Origin: Pseudomonadota bacterium | GTDB lineage: Bacteria; Pseudomonadota; Alphaproteobacteria; Acetobacterales; Acetobacteraceae | Assembly (NCBI GenBank): GCA_021828605.1 | Contig: JAJZEG010000104.1 | Location: forward strand, 1-5,297 | DNA length: 5,297 nt | Reading direction: 5' to 3' | Shown: in pieces, positions 1 through 5,297 of the stretch | How the letters are laid out: each line of letters opens with the position of its first letter | How positions within the stretch are numbered: the first letter of the stretch is position 1 | Program-made: the position numbers and the translations under genes | The notes under the pieces: generated by a model | Told to the model about the DNA's origin: nothing | Seen by the model: only the letters and a program-made list of their open reading frames with translations | Databases searched by the model: none

Positions 1-1
1 C

Positions 2-640
2 GCTGATTGCATGGCGCAATCAGGCTGGTTTGAATCAATCGCCCTCACCGCCGAGGATCGCAATCGCGCCGCCCAATATGCCGCGAACGCCGCGCGCTCG
101 GCGTTACAAACCAACGTCACCGATATCGAGACCTACCTGGCCAGCCTGCAGATGCGCCTGCTCTGGCGCCCGTTTGATCAGGTCGGGTTGGCGCGCATCG
201 CGCAGCTGATCAACAAAACCAATCAATTCAACCTCACCACACGCCGCTATACCGAGGCCGACGTGGCCGCGATGATCAATGCGCCCGATTGGCTGGGCTT
301 GCAGTTCCGCTTGCAGGATAGTTTCGGCGATAACGGCATGATCGGGATTGTGCTCCTGCGCGGCAGCGGGCCGTGCCTCGCAATCGATAGCTGGTTGATG
401 TCCTGCCGGGTGCTGGGCCGCCGGGTTGAACAGGCGATGCTCGCCGTCACCGTGGCCGCCGCCCAGGCGCGCGGTGCAACGCAGCTGCGCGGGTGCTACA
501 TCGCCTCGGGCCGCAACGAAATGGTGCGCGATCACTACCAAAAACTCGGTTTTTCTCCTGCCGAGGATGACACCACGCTGCTCGATCTCGCGCAGTATCA
601 CCCCCCTGCCCTGCCCATGACCATCGAGGATGAACCATGA
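2..640 (+). CDS. FkbH-like HAD-IIIC family protein, C-terminal part (5' end outside window)
   Basis: The frame is open to the left edge (Ala-Asp-Cys before the first in-window Met at 11), so this is the last ~212 residues of a longer gene. It matches the C-terminal half of FkbH-type proteins. A linker reads WFESIALTAEDR and DIETYLASLQM, then the conserved block INKTNQFNLTTRRYTEADV. A GNAT-like acyltransferase domain follows, with the hallmark WLMSCRVLGRRVEQAML and RDHYQKLGF near the end. FkbH proteins take a glyceryl unit from 1,3-bisphosphoglycerate, dephosphorylate it with the N-terminal HAD domain (not visible here) and attach it to the phosphopantetheine of an ACP. The next gene is an ACP that starts inside this stop codon, which supports that role. 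The final product cannot be told from here; polyketide starter or extender units and polysaccharide or lipid decoration are the usual contexts. Family call is firm; the pathway is unknown. Confidence 0.88.
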   Translation, partial: ADCMAQSGWFESIALTAEDRNRAAQYAANAARSALQTNVTDIETYLASLQMRLLWRPFDQVGLARIAQLINKTNQFNLTTRRYTEADVAAMINAPDWLGLQFRLQDSFGDNGMIGIVLLRGSGPCLAIDSWLMSCRVLGRRVEQAMLAVTVAAAQARGATQLRGCYIASGRNEMVRDHYQKLGFSPAEDDTTLLDLAQYHPPALPMTIEDEP

Positions 641-882
641 CCGAAGCCGAACTGCTCACCGCGATCACGCCAATTTTCTGCGATGCCTTCAGCGATGATG
701 ATTTCAAACCCACCATGACCATGACCGCCAAGGACGTGCCCGGCTGGGATTCCTATAAGCAGGTCAATATCCTGATCGCGCTCGAAGAAAAATTCGGCGT
801 GAAGTTTCGCAGCCGCGAAATCGACAAGCTCGCGAATGTGGGTGATTTGGTCAGGCTGCTCGGTGAAAAACTCGGGGGCTAA
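637..882 (+). CDS. acyl carrier protein (FkbH partner)
   Basis: A complete 81-residue small acidic protein of normal ACP length. The phosphopantetheine site is in [18 protein letters not shown]. Ser39 is the expected attachment residue, in a D-S-Y context where primary-metabolism ACPs have D-S-L. Helix II/III features follow ([10 protein letters not shown], then a C-terminal helix ending in GEKLGG). The start is well fixed: ATGA overlaps the FkbH stop, and GAGGA at 626-630 lies 6 nt upstream, so the two genes are very likely translationally coupled. It probably carries the glyceryl (or a derived) unit as a thioester for a downstream transferase or synthase. No other biosynthetic gene follows, so this looks like the last gene of the cluster. 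It is not the housekeeping AcpP, judging by sequence and context (inference). Confidence 0.9.
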   Translation: MTEAELLTAITPIFCDAFSDDDFKPTMTMTAKDVPGWDSYKQVNILIALEEKFGVKFRSREIDKLANVGDLVRLLGEKLGG

Positions 883-1166
883 ACCAACGCGTCAATTGCC
901 TGCGCGAGCTTGATATCACGCAGCGATAACCCCCCTGCATCATGGGTGGTGAGTTTGATCGAGACGCGATTATAGACATTCGACCATTCGGGATGATGGT
1001 CCATTTTATCGGCGAGCAATGCGACCCGGGTCATGAACCCGAACGCCGCGTTGAAATCATGGAATTTGAACTGCCGCTCAATCGCATCCGCGCCGCTGAC
1101 CAGATCCCAATTCGGGAGTAGATCCGCCAAATCGCGATGTTCTTCGACGCTCAGACGTGCAATCAT
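879..1166 (-). CDS. pterin-4a-carbinolamine dehydratase (4a-hydroxytetrahydrobiopterin dehydratase)
   Basis: A 95-residue single-domain protein of normal family length (PhhB/DCoH type). The signature [18 protein letters not shown] spans residues 55-72, with the catalytic pair His57-His58 followed by Pro59 and Trp61. The second active-site segment [11 protein letters not shown] (74-84) carries His75 and Asp76. The enzyme dehydrates 4a-hydroxytetrahydropterin so that the pterin cofactor of aromatic amino-acid hydroxylases can be recycled. In bacteria it also occurs without a hydroxylase, and none is visible here. The ATG at 1166 is preferred over upstream in-frame starts because GGAG (1174-1177) sits 7 nt before it and the family begins near here. 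It lies 25 nt after the PCu(A)C-like gene as the last gene of the leftward run. Its TAG stop interlocks with the ACP TAA stop at 879-882. Confidence 0.93.
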   Translation of the reverse strand: MIARLSVEEHRDLADLLPNWDLVSGADAIERQFKFHDFNAAFGFMTRVALLADKMDHHPEWSNVYNRVSIKLTTHDAGGLSLRDIKLAQAIDALV

Positions 1167-1191
1167 TTTTTCGCTCCGGTTGCCGAGATGA

Positions 1192-1650
1192 TCAAGGCTG
1201 ACGCAGGGCCCAAAACTTGGTCGCGTGCGGGCGCTCGACATGCAAATAGAGCATTACCGGCCCGGATTTGCTGAATTTCAGCGCGCAGGGGATGGTTGCT
1301 GTGTGGTATAAGCGAAATCGGGTACCAACCAGTTGCAAATGCGCCGATTTCATATCCAAAACCAGCGTGCCGCGCGCCGGCACCGTAAGGGTGGTCAGCT
1401 TGCTGCCATTCGCCGCCAGCAATTCGGTCTTTCGCGCAACCGGACATTTGACCGAGATCAATTTATCGGGCTGGTCCGCGGTATTGGACAAAGTGAAATA
1501 ACCCTCGGCGGTGATGCCAATTTTCTCAGAAGCCCTGATCCAGCCATGATCGACAGCAACCCCCGGCAAGGGTGCCGGCACCTGCTGCGCGCGCGCAAGC
1601 GGCGCCATCGCAAACACCGCCATAATCGCCAAAATCGACTGTAATTTCAT
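1192..1650 (-). CDS. secreted PCu(A)C-fold protein, copper ligands mostly lost
   Basis: 152 residues. The N-terminus is a clear Sec signal peptide: Lys3, a hydrophobic core, then LARA with likely cleavage after Ala21. The mature part follows the PCu(A)C/DUF461 pattern: [14 protein letters not shown] with the typical aromatic/Asn-Thr strand, [18 protein letters not shown], a final beta hairpin and [11 protein letters not shown]. PCu(A)C proteins are periplasmic Cu(I) carriers that feed cytochrome oxidase CuA/CuB sites, using a His/Met set of the form H-M...M...H-x-M. By eye alignment only the later His (His104 in SAHLQL) remains; Leu, Leu and Gln stand at the other ligand sites. Cys69 and Cys122 could form a disulfide or an alternative site (inference). 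The ATG at 1650 is chosen over TTG at 1653: GAGGAG (1659-1664) lies 8 nt upstream, and ATG overlaps the GST stop as TGATG. Copper binding is doubtful; family membership is fairly secure. Confidence 0.75.
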   Translation of the reverse strand: MKLQSILAIMAVFAMAPLARAQQVPAPLPGVAVDHGWIRASEKIGITAEGYFTLSNTADQPDKLISVKCPVARKTELLAANGSKLTTLTVPARGTLVLDMKSAHLQLVGTRFRLYHTATIPCALKFSKSGPVMLYLHVERPHATKFWALRQP

Positions 1651-2306
1651 CAATTCATCTCCTCAATTCGATCAATACGCCACTCTAAGGGTTCCGCTTG
1701 GGCCGCCTGATACCATTGCTCCAGCAAGGGATGCGCGCGCACCGCCGCACCATAAGCACGCGATTGCGCGCTCAAGGAGGGCTGATAGGTCAGAAAACGC
1801 GAAACCACCGGGGCATACATAATATCCGCCCCGCTCATCACGCTGCCGAATAAAAACGCACCGCCCCCGGCAAATTGCGCGCGGGTTTGCGCCCATATCG
1901 CCTCAATCCGCTCGATATCCGCGCGCACCGCCGGATCAATCGGTCGCGGGCTCGGCACCGGATCGCACTTCATCGGCAGCGCCAAGCGCAACGCGCGAAA
2001 CCCCGCATGCATCTCAGCGGCAATCGCGCGGGCATGCGCGCGCGCCACCCGATCGGCGGGCCACAGGCTGGGTTGATGCTCGGCGCAATATTCCAAAATC
2101 GCCAAACTATCCCAAATTTCTGCCTGATTATGCCGCAAAAACGGCACCATGCCGGAAGGCGAAACCGCTTTAACTGCGGGCGTGCTCCCACCTGCCAGCG
2201 CGATCACCTGCTCCTCGACCGCAAGCCCGGCCAAACGCACAGCGAGCCAGCCGCGCAGCGACCAGGACGAATAACGTCGACTCCCGATATATAAACAATC
2301 AACCAT
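1650..2306 (-). CDS. glutathione S-transferase family protein
   Basis: 218 residues, full length for a cytosolic GST. The N-terminal thioredoxin-like domain opens with LYIGSRRYSSWSLRGWLA, where the Ser13-Ser14/Ser16 region is the usual GSH-activating site of this bacterial subgroup. SPSGMVPFL carries the cis-proline Pro55, and IWDSLAILEY (64-73) carries Asp66-Ser67 for the glutathione glutamyl group. The all-helical C-terminal domain runs from about residue 85 to the end, including SGADIMYAPVVSRF. The family conjugates or reduces electrophiles with glutathione; the substrate cannot be read from sequence. The ATG start has no strong Shine-Dalgarno, so reinitiation from the hydrolase gene 24 nt upstream is plausible. 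It overlaps the next gene by one base (TGATG), which argues for co-transcription with the secreted PCu(A)C-like protein. Confidence 0.9.
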   Translation of the reverse strand: MVDCLYIGSRRYSSWSLRGWLAVRLAGLAVEEQVIALAGGSTPAVKAVSPSGMVPFLRHNQAEIWDSLAILEYCAEHQPSLWPADRVARAHARAIAAEMHAGFRALRLALPMKCDPVPSPRPIDPAVRADIERIEAIWAQTRAQFAGGGAFLFGSVMSGADIMYAPVVSRFLTYQPSLSAQSRAYGAAVRAHPLLEQWYQAAQAEPLEWRIDRIEEMN

Positions 2307-2330
2307 GATCGGTCTGTAGCGCGAACCCGC

Positions 2331-3188
2331 TCAGCCCGCCAGATCATGCGCCGGATCAAGCCGGAGCGAGGGATCGGTGGCGCGCACCTCATCGATGAAG
2401 GCCGTGATATCGGCCATCACCGGCGCGCGCCAAGCAAGTACCGGCAGCAGCGCCAGCAACAGCGCAATATGGCCAACGCCCGGATAGATCCGCGATTGCA
2501 CAAAACCACCCACACCGCGCAACGCGCTCGCCAGTGCAGCGGTATTTTTCGGCGCCACTAAATCATCGCGCAACCCTTGTAGCAGCAAACAAGGCGGGGC
2601 ACCCGGATCGACATGGGCGATCGGCTGGGTGCGCACCATATCCGGCGCTGTGCCGAAAATCAGCTTGTAGGTTGGCCCGGTGATCGGCAGAAAATCATAC
2701 GGCCCAGCAAGACCAATTGCGCCCGCCAAATGGCTCCGATCATACCCGGCTTCCGCCAGATAATGCGGTGCCAGGGCCAGCATCATCGCTAAATAAGCCC
2801 CTGCCGAATGGCCTGCGATAAAAATAGCCGTGGGATCGCCGCCGTCGCGCTGAGCGATCTCGGCAATTTTCGCGGTGGCGTGCGCGGCATCGCGAATGAA
2901 ATCAGGGTAATGCACCTCGGGATAGAGCCGGTAATCAGGGATCGCAACGTTATAACCCCGACGCGCGAGGAGCCGCCCCAGAAACCGATACTCGGTGCGC
3001 GAACCGGTCTGCCAGGAGCCCCCATAGAAAAAAATAATCACCGGGCGCGGCGTTTTCGCCTCGCGTGGACAATAAAAATCAAATTTTTGTCGCGGATGAT
3101 CGCCATAGGCGATGCCGCTCTGTTCACGCACGTTCCAGCGCGGCGAGAGTAGGTTCAACACATCGGAACCTGAAGGGTAAAACGCCAT
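2331..3188 (-). CDS. alpha/beta hydrolase (esterase/lipase-like, COG0657 type)
   Basis: 285 residues from the ATG at 3188. Early residues read DVLNLLSPRW and GIAYGDHPRQKFDFY, typical of this subgroup's N-terminus. The oxyanion-hole motif is FFYGGSW (53-59), with Tyr where the hormone-sensitive-lipase group has His. The nucleophile elbow GHSAGAYLA gives Ser128, the acid is Asp208 or Asp209 in GLRDDLVAP, and the base is His240 in GVGHIALL. No signal peptide, so cytoplasmic. Likely a carboxylesterase on small acyl esters or amides; substrate unknown. It heads the leftward four-gene run. The start is uncertain. A TTG at 3224 would add 12 residues. A perfect AGGAGG (3214-3219) lies 25 nt before the ATG, too far for normal use. 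The chosen ATG has only a weak GAAAG nearby. The catalytic set is complete, so it is probably active. Confidence 0.88.
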   Translation of the reverse strand: MAFYPSGSDVLNLLSPRWNVREQSGIAYGDHPRQKFDFYCPREAKTPRPVIIFFYGGSWQTGSRTEYRFLGRLLARRGYNVAIPDYRLYPEVHYPDFIRDAAHATAKIAEIAQRDGGDPTAIFIAGHSAGAYLAMMLALAPHYLAEAGYDRSHLAGAIGLAGPYDFLPITGPTYKLIFGTAPDMVRTQPIAHVDPGAPPCLLLQGLRDDLVAPKNTAALASALRGVGGFVQSRIYPGVGHIALLLALLPVLAWRAPVMADITAFIDEVRATDPSLRLDPAHDLAG

Positions 3189-3230
3189 ACTGCTTTCATA
3201 AGGATGCGACAGTCCTCCTGGCAAGAGTTG

Positions 3231-3278
3231 CTCGTGTCCTGCCCCTGAAATCCGACGGATTCAGAGGCAGGACGCGAG
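3231..3278. repeat. long imperfect inverted repeat (hairpin) in the divergent region
   Basis: The left arm 3231-3253 (CTCGTGTCCTGCC then CCTGAAATCC) pairs with the right arm 3257-3278 (GGATTCAGA then GGCAGGACGCGAG) around a GAC loop. There is one C/A mismatch, one bulged A and one G-T wobble; all other positions pair. It lies in the leader of the leftward hydrolase run. No T-run follows on either strand, so it is not a standard Rho-independent terminator. Confidence 0.8.
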
Positions 3279-3335
3279 GCGGCAAGAATGACCGGGCGGC
3301 AAAATTTGCCGCGTATTTCTTGCCGCTCGCGGTCA
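3274..3335. repeat. nested palindromes built from four GCGGCAA/TTGCCGC heptamers
   Basis: The heptamer GCGGCAA occurs at 3279-3285 and 3296-3302, and its complement TTGCCGC at 3306-3312 and 3320-3326. The outer pair forms a perfect 10-bp stem, GCGGCAAGAA (3279-3288) with TTCTTGCCGC (3317-3326), extended past one bulge to 3274 and 3330. The inner pair forms a 17-bp near-perfect palindrome (3296-3312) centred on A3304. TGACCG (3289-3294) also matches CGGTCA (3330-3335), allowing an alternative stem using a different heptamer pair. It could be a regulator's operator cluster, a folded leader RNA or a small mobile repeat. Confidence 0.75.
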
Positions 3336-3376
3336 CTCTCGAACGGATATCGCGCACAAACAAGAGGTTAATCCTG

Positions 3377-3427
3377 GCATGAACCATGCTTCCATCGCGA
3401 TGGACAAAGCAGACCATCCATCTGCTT
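3377..3427 (+). promoter_or_regulatory. chain of three small inverted repeats in the leader of the His-rich gene/folP
   Basis: Three perfect inverted repeats follow each other: GCATG-AAC-CATGC (3377-3389), the 14-bp palindrome TCCATCGCGATGGA (3391-3404), and AAGCAGA-CCATCCA-TCTGCTT (3407-3427). They end 15 nt before the AAGGA ribosome-binding site. GATGGA (3399-3404) can pair with TCCATC either at 3391-3396 or at 3417-3422, so two of the folds exclude each other. That is the geometry of a leader switch or attenuator, but no T-run terminator and no known riboswitch core is recognised. Confidence 0.5.
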
Positions 3428-3454
3428 CAAACTCATCGCTCCAAGGAAATTAGC

Positions 3455-3745
3455 ATGGTTCAACCGATCAGCCCGACAATCACCGCCCCGCTCGCCTATC
3501 AAGGCGGCATTACCCCGAAATCGAAACCAGGGTTCGGCGCCGAACTCAGCGCCATGCTTGGGCAGGTTCAGGCCACACAATCGGGGCTGCAAGCCCTCGG
3601 CACCACCCTCACCCACGGCGCCAACGCTGCCCACCCCCATCATGGCCACCACGCGACCCACCGGGCTCAAGCCACCAGCCCGCCTTGGCAATCGAAAAGC
3701 GCCGGGCTATCGCCAGCCCATGCCGGATTATCGCTCACCACCTGA
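3455..3745 (+). CDS. small histidine-rich protein of unknown function
   Basis: 96 residues; I do not recognise a family. The start is supported by AAGGA 7 nt upstream (3443-3447); a further in-frame ATG at 3386 has no ribosome-binding site and lies among the leader palindromes. The first 30 residues are Pro/Thr/Gly-rich. Residues 29-52 could form an amphipathic helix (ELSAMLGQVQATQSGLQALG). A compact His cluster HPHHGHHATH occupies 60-69, and the tail is Ser/Pro/Ala-rich. No signal peptide or membrane segment is visible. The first part shows GC-rich third positions like neighbouring genes, which favours real coding. Its last 26 bases overlap the start of folP, so coupled expression is likely. 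The His cluster suggests Ni/Zn/Cu binding or storage, but that is inference from composition only. Confidence 0.6.
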   Translation: MVQPISPTITAPLAYQGGITPKSKPGFGAELSAMLGQVQATQSGLQALGTTLTHGANAAHPHHGHHATHRAQATSPPWQSKSAGLSPAHAGLSLTT

Positions 3746-4583
3746 CGCGCTTGCTTCGCCCCGGCACTGGGCGGGATTTTCGCTCGCCCAGCCGTTAATC
3801 ATGGGGATTTTGAACGTCACGCCCGATTCATTTTCCGATGGCGGGGCCTATGCCGATACCGAGGCGGCGATCAGCGCCGGTCGCGCCCTGCTCGCCGCAG
3901 GCGCCGATATTATCGATATTGGCGGCGAAAGCACCCGGCCCGGCGCGGCCATCGTGCCGACCGATATTGAGTGCCAGCGCGTGGTGCCGGTGATCGCTGG
4001 GCTCGCTGCCCTTGGCGCGGTGATCTCGGTCGATACCCGCAACGCCGCGACCATGGCGGCTGCTCTGGACGCTGGAGCGCGGATTATTAACGATGTTTCA
4101 GCCTTGCGCCACGATCCAGCGGCGGCAGGGCTGGTGGCCGCACAAGGCTGCCCGGTGATCCTGATGCATATGCGCGGCACCCCAGAAACCATGAAGTGCC
4201 ACGCTCATTACGCCGATTTGGTGCGCGACGTGACCGATGAACTGGCGCAGGCCAGCGAGCAAGCGATGGCCGCCGGCATCGCGCGCGCAGCCATCGCACT
4301 CGATCCCGGCTTCGGATTTGCCAAAAACAGCGCGCAAAATATCACGCTCTTGCAGGGCCTCAATCGCTGCGCGCGCCTCGGTTTTCCGCTCCTGGTCGGG
4401 CTCTCGCGCAAGCGATTTCTCGGCGAATTCGTTGCCCAACCCCATGCACCGCTTGCACGCGACCCGGCATCGCTGGCCGCTGGACTTTTCGCGCTTAGCC
4501 AAGGGGCCGATATTTTGCGGGTTCATGACGTCGCCGGGACGGTCCAGGCCATGCGGGTTTGGACGCGGCTGGCGGGTCATTAA
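3720..4583 (+). CDS. folP: dihydropteroate synthase
   Basis: 287 residues, normal length. It condenses 6-hydroxymethyl-dihydropterin diphosphate with p-aminobenzoate to dihydropteroate in folate synthesis, and is the sulfonamide target. All TIM-barrel signatures are present: IMGILNVTPDSFSDGG (27-42), GADIIDIGGESTRPGA (61-76), SVDTRN (103-108), IINDVSALRHD (122-132), CPVILMHMRG (144-153), DPGFGFAKN (195-203), LLVGLSRKRFLGEF (224-237, Lys231) and RVHDVAGT (267-274, Arg267 and His269). The frame is open further left to 3558, but that extension is Pro/Arg-rich and unlike the family. The ATG at 3720 leaves a 27-residue lead before the first motif, close to relatives. Its Shine-Dalgarno is poor, fitting translational coupling to the small upstream gene it overlaps by 26 nt. 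glmM follows after 45 nt, a pairing seen in many bacteria. Confidence 0.96.
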   Translation: MPDYRSPPDALASPRHWAGFSLAQPLIMGILNVTPDSFSDGGAYADTEAAISAGRALLAAGADIIDIGGESTRPGAAIVPTDIECQRVVPVIAGLAALGAVISVDTRNAATMAAALDAGARIINDVSALRHDPAAAGLVAAQGCPVILMHMRGTPETMKCHAHYADLVRDVTDELAQASEQAMAAGIARAAIALDPGFGFAKNSAQNITLLQGLNRCARLGFPLLVGLSRKRFLGEFVAQPHAPLARDPASLAAGLFALSQGADILRVHDVAGTVQAMRVWTRLAGH

Positions 4584-4594
4584 ACCAGCCCTCT

Positions 4595-4604
4595 TGATCG
4601 ATCA
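4595..4604. repeat. 10-bp perfect palindrome in the folP-glmM gap
   Basis: TGATCGATCA lies in the 45-nt gap after the folP stop and contains two GATC sites. It is too short and lacks a T-run, so it is not a terminator. The gap otherwise shows nothing, and folP and glmM are probably read together. The palindrome may be chance. Confidence 0.3.
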
Positions 4605-4628
4605 CGCATTCAGGCGTTGAACAGCCTC

Positions 4629-5297
4629 ATGGACCAAATCACGCCACCAGCGAGTGCAACCACCCGGTCACGACGCTTATTCGGCACCGATGGGATTCGC
4701 GGCAAAGCCAATAGCCCGCCAATGACCGCCGAGATGGCCTTGCGGCTCGGCCAGGCAGCGGGCGTGATGTTCGTGCGCGGATCGCATCGCCACCGGGTCA
4801 TCATCGGCAAGGATACACGTTTATCCGGCTATATGCTGGAACCCGCTCTGACCGCCGGGTTCATCGGGGCGGGCATGGACGTCACCTTGGCCGGACCCTT
4901 GCCAACCCCGGCGATCGCGATGCTCACCCGCAGCCTGCGTGCCGATTTGGGCGTGGTCATTTCCGCATCGCACAACCCGTTCGAGGATAACGGGATCAAA
5001 TTATTTGGCCCCGACGGCACCAAATTATCGGACGCGACCGAAGCGGAAATCGAAGCGTTGATGGCGCAGGACTTGACCGCTCGCTTAGCCGCCCCGGCAG
5101 AGCTGGGCAAAGCCAGCCGCTTGGTCGATGCCGCCGGGCGTTATGTTGAATGGGTGAAAGCCAGCTTTCCGCGCGGGCTGAGCCTTGAGGGCATGCGCAT
5201 CGTGCTCGATTGCGCGCATGGCGCGGCCTATAAGGTTGCCCCGGCCGCTCTCTACGAGCTTGGCGCCACCATAATCCCGCTCGGGGTGCAGCCGGAC
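4629..5297 (+). CDS. glmM: phosphoglucosamine mutase, N-terminal half (3' end outside window)
   Basis: 223 codons in frame to the right edge, about half of a ~450-residue enzyme. GlmM converts glucosamine-6-phosphate to glucosamine-1-phosphate in the cytoplasm, on the way to UDP-N-acetylglucosamine for peptidoglycan and LPS. Seen here: LFGTDGIRG (17-25), [15 protein letters not shown] (the conserved Asp-Thr-Arg segment), [10 protein letters not shown], and the active-site loop [18 protein letters not shown], where Ser114 is the phosphoserine. Domain II begins with [14 protein letters not shown]. The metal-binding DGDGDR loop would lie beyond the window. The N-terminus has about 12 extra polar residues before the usual start of the family ([12 protein letters not shown]). 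The ATG at 4629 has only a weak AGGCG upstream, and a TTG at 4617 is a possible alternative start. Expressed with folP, probably. Confidence 0.96.
   Translation, partial: MDQITPPASATTRSRRLFGTDGIRGKANSPPMTAEMALRLGQAAGVMFVRGSHRHRVIIGKDTRLSGYMLEPALTAGFIGAGMDVTLAGPLPTPAIAMLTRSLRADLGVVISASHNPFEDNGIKLFGPDGTKLSDATEAEIEALMAQDLTARLAAPAELGKASRLVDAAGRYVEWVKASFPRGLSLEGMRIVLDCAHGAAYKVAPAALYELGATIIPLGVQPD

Larger units (their letters stand above)
3189..3454. promoter_or_regulatory. divergent control region between the hydrolase run (-) and the His-rich/folP/glmM run (+)
   Basis: About 266 bases with no credible gene on either strand. It must contain the promoters for both directions, but I see no convincing -35/-10 pair. 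TTGCCG at 3320-3325 followed by GGATAT at 3345-3350 is a weak rightward candidate with an over-long 19-nt spacer. The stretch is dominated by inverted repeats, listed separately (3231-3278, 3274-3335, 3377-3427). Near-identical 11-mers TCCTGGCAAGA (3216-3226) and TCCTGGCATGA (3372-3382) flank most of it. AAGGA at 3443-3447 is the Shine-Dalgarno for the gene starting at 3455. Confidence 0.6.

Noticed and set aside
104..601. 165-codon open frame on the minus strand under the FkbH-like gene
   Set aside because: It is antisense to a clearly conserved coding region; the translation is rich in His/Arg/Gln with no domain pattern, as expected for a GC-rich shadow frame.
1875..2294. 139-codon plus-strand open frame opposite the GST gene
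   Set aside because: Arg/His/Gln-rich translation with no recognisable motif, fully covered by a well-supported GST on the other strand.
2808..3152. 114-codon plus-strand open frame opposite the hydrolase
   Set aside because: It lies across the hydrolase catalytic domain, has no ribosome-binding site of note and shows no family features.
3231..3278. Rho-independent terminator
   Set aside because: The hairpin is strong but no T-run follows on either strand, and it lies upstream of genes on both sides, not downstream.
3231..3335. CRISPR array
   Set aside because: The repeated unit is only 7 bases in mixed orientation with short unequal spacing; no direct repeats of CRISPR length exist and no cas gene is present.
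3196..3417. 73-codon minus-strand open frame through the divergent region
   Set aside because: It runs straight through the inverted repeats, has no convincing start signal and no recognisable protein pattern.
3558..3719. Possible 54-residue N-terminal extension of dihydropteroate synthase
   Set aside because: The residues are Pro/Arg-rich and unlike the family, the region is coded in another frame by the small His-rich gene, and ATG 3720 gives the normal length.
4098..4580. 160-codon minus-strand open frame opposite folP
   Set aside because: Shadow of the conserved dihydropteroate synthase barrel; composition is typical of antisense GC-rich frames.

Overview
The window looks like a piece of an alphaproteobacterial chromosome, most likely from an acidophile-type Acetobacteraceae (Acidiphilium/Acidocella-like). 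That placement is inferred from protein style, GC-rich codon use and gene content; no marker gene settles it. Nine protein genes are visible. Two are cut by the window edges. They form three transcription units.

Left, + strand (2-882): the C-terminal part of an FkbH-like HAD-IIIC/GNAT protein, overlapping by ATGA with a small acyl carrier protein. Such pairs load a three-carbon glyceryl-type unit onto the ACP. This is probably the downstream end of a larger biosynthetic cluster lying to the left.

Middle, - strand (3188 down to 879): a compact four-gene run in the order alpha/beta hydrolase, glutathione S-transferase-like protein, secreted PCu(A)C-fold protein, pterin-4a-carbinolamine dehydratase. 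Gaps are 24 nt, a one-base stop/start overlap, and 25 nt. The run ends head-on against the ACP gene with interlocked stop codons, leaving no room for a terminator between them.

Divergent control region (3189-3454): this is the only sizeable non-coding stretch, and it is unusually rich in inverted repeats. It has a long imperfect hairpin, an array of four GCGGCAA/TTGCCGC heptamers arranged as nested palindromes, and a chain of three small stem-loops just before the Shine-Dalgarno of the rightward gene.

Right, + strand (3455-5297): a small unrecognised histidine-rich protein overlapping the start of folP (dihydropteroate synthase), then glmM (phosphoglucosamine mutase, cut by the window end). 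folP-glmM is a widely conserved pairing that joins folate synthesis to cell-wall precursor supply. The most novel-looking material is the structured divergent region, the small His-rich gene and the PCu(A)C-like protein that has lost most of its copper ligands. No complete new system can be demonstrated from this window.
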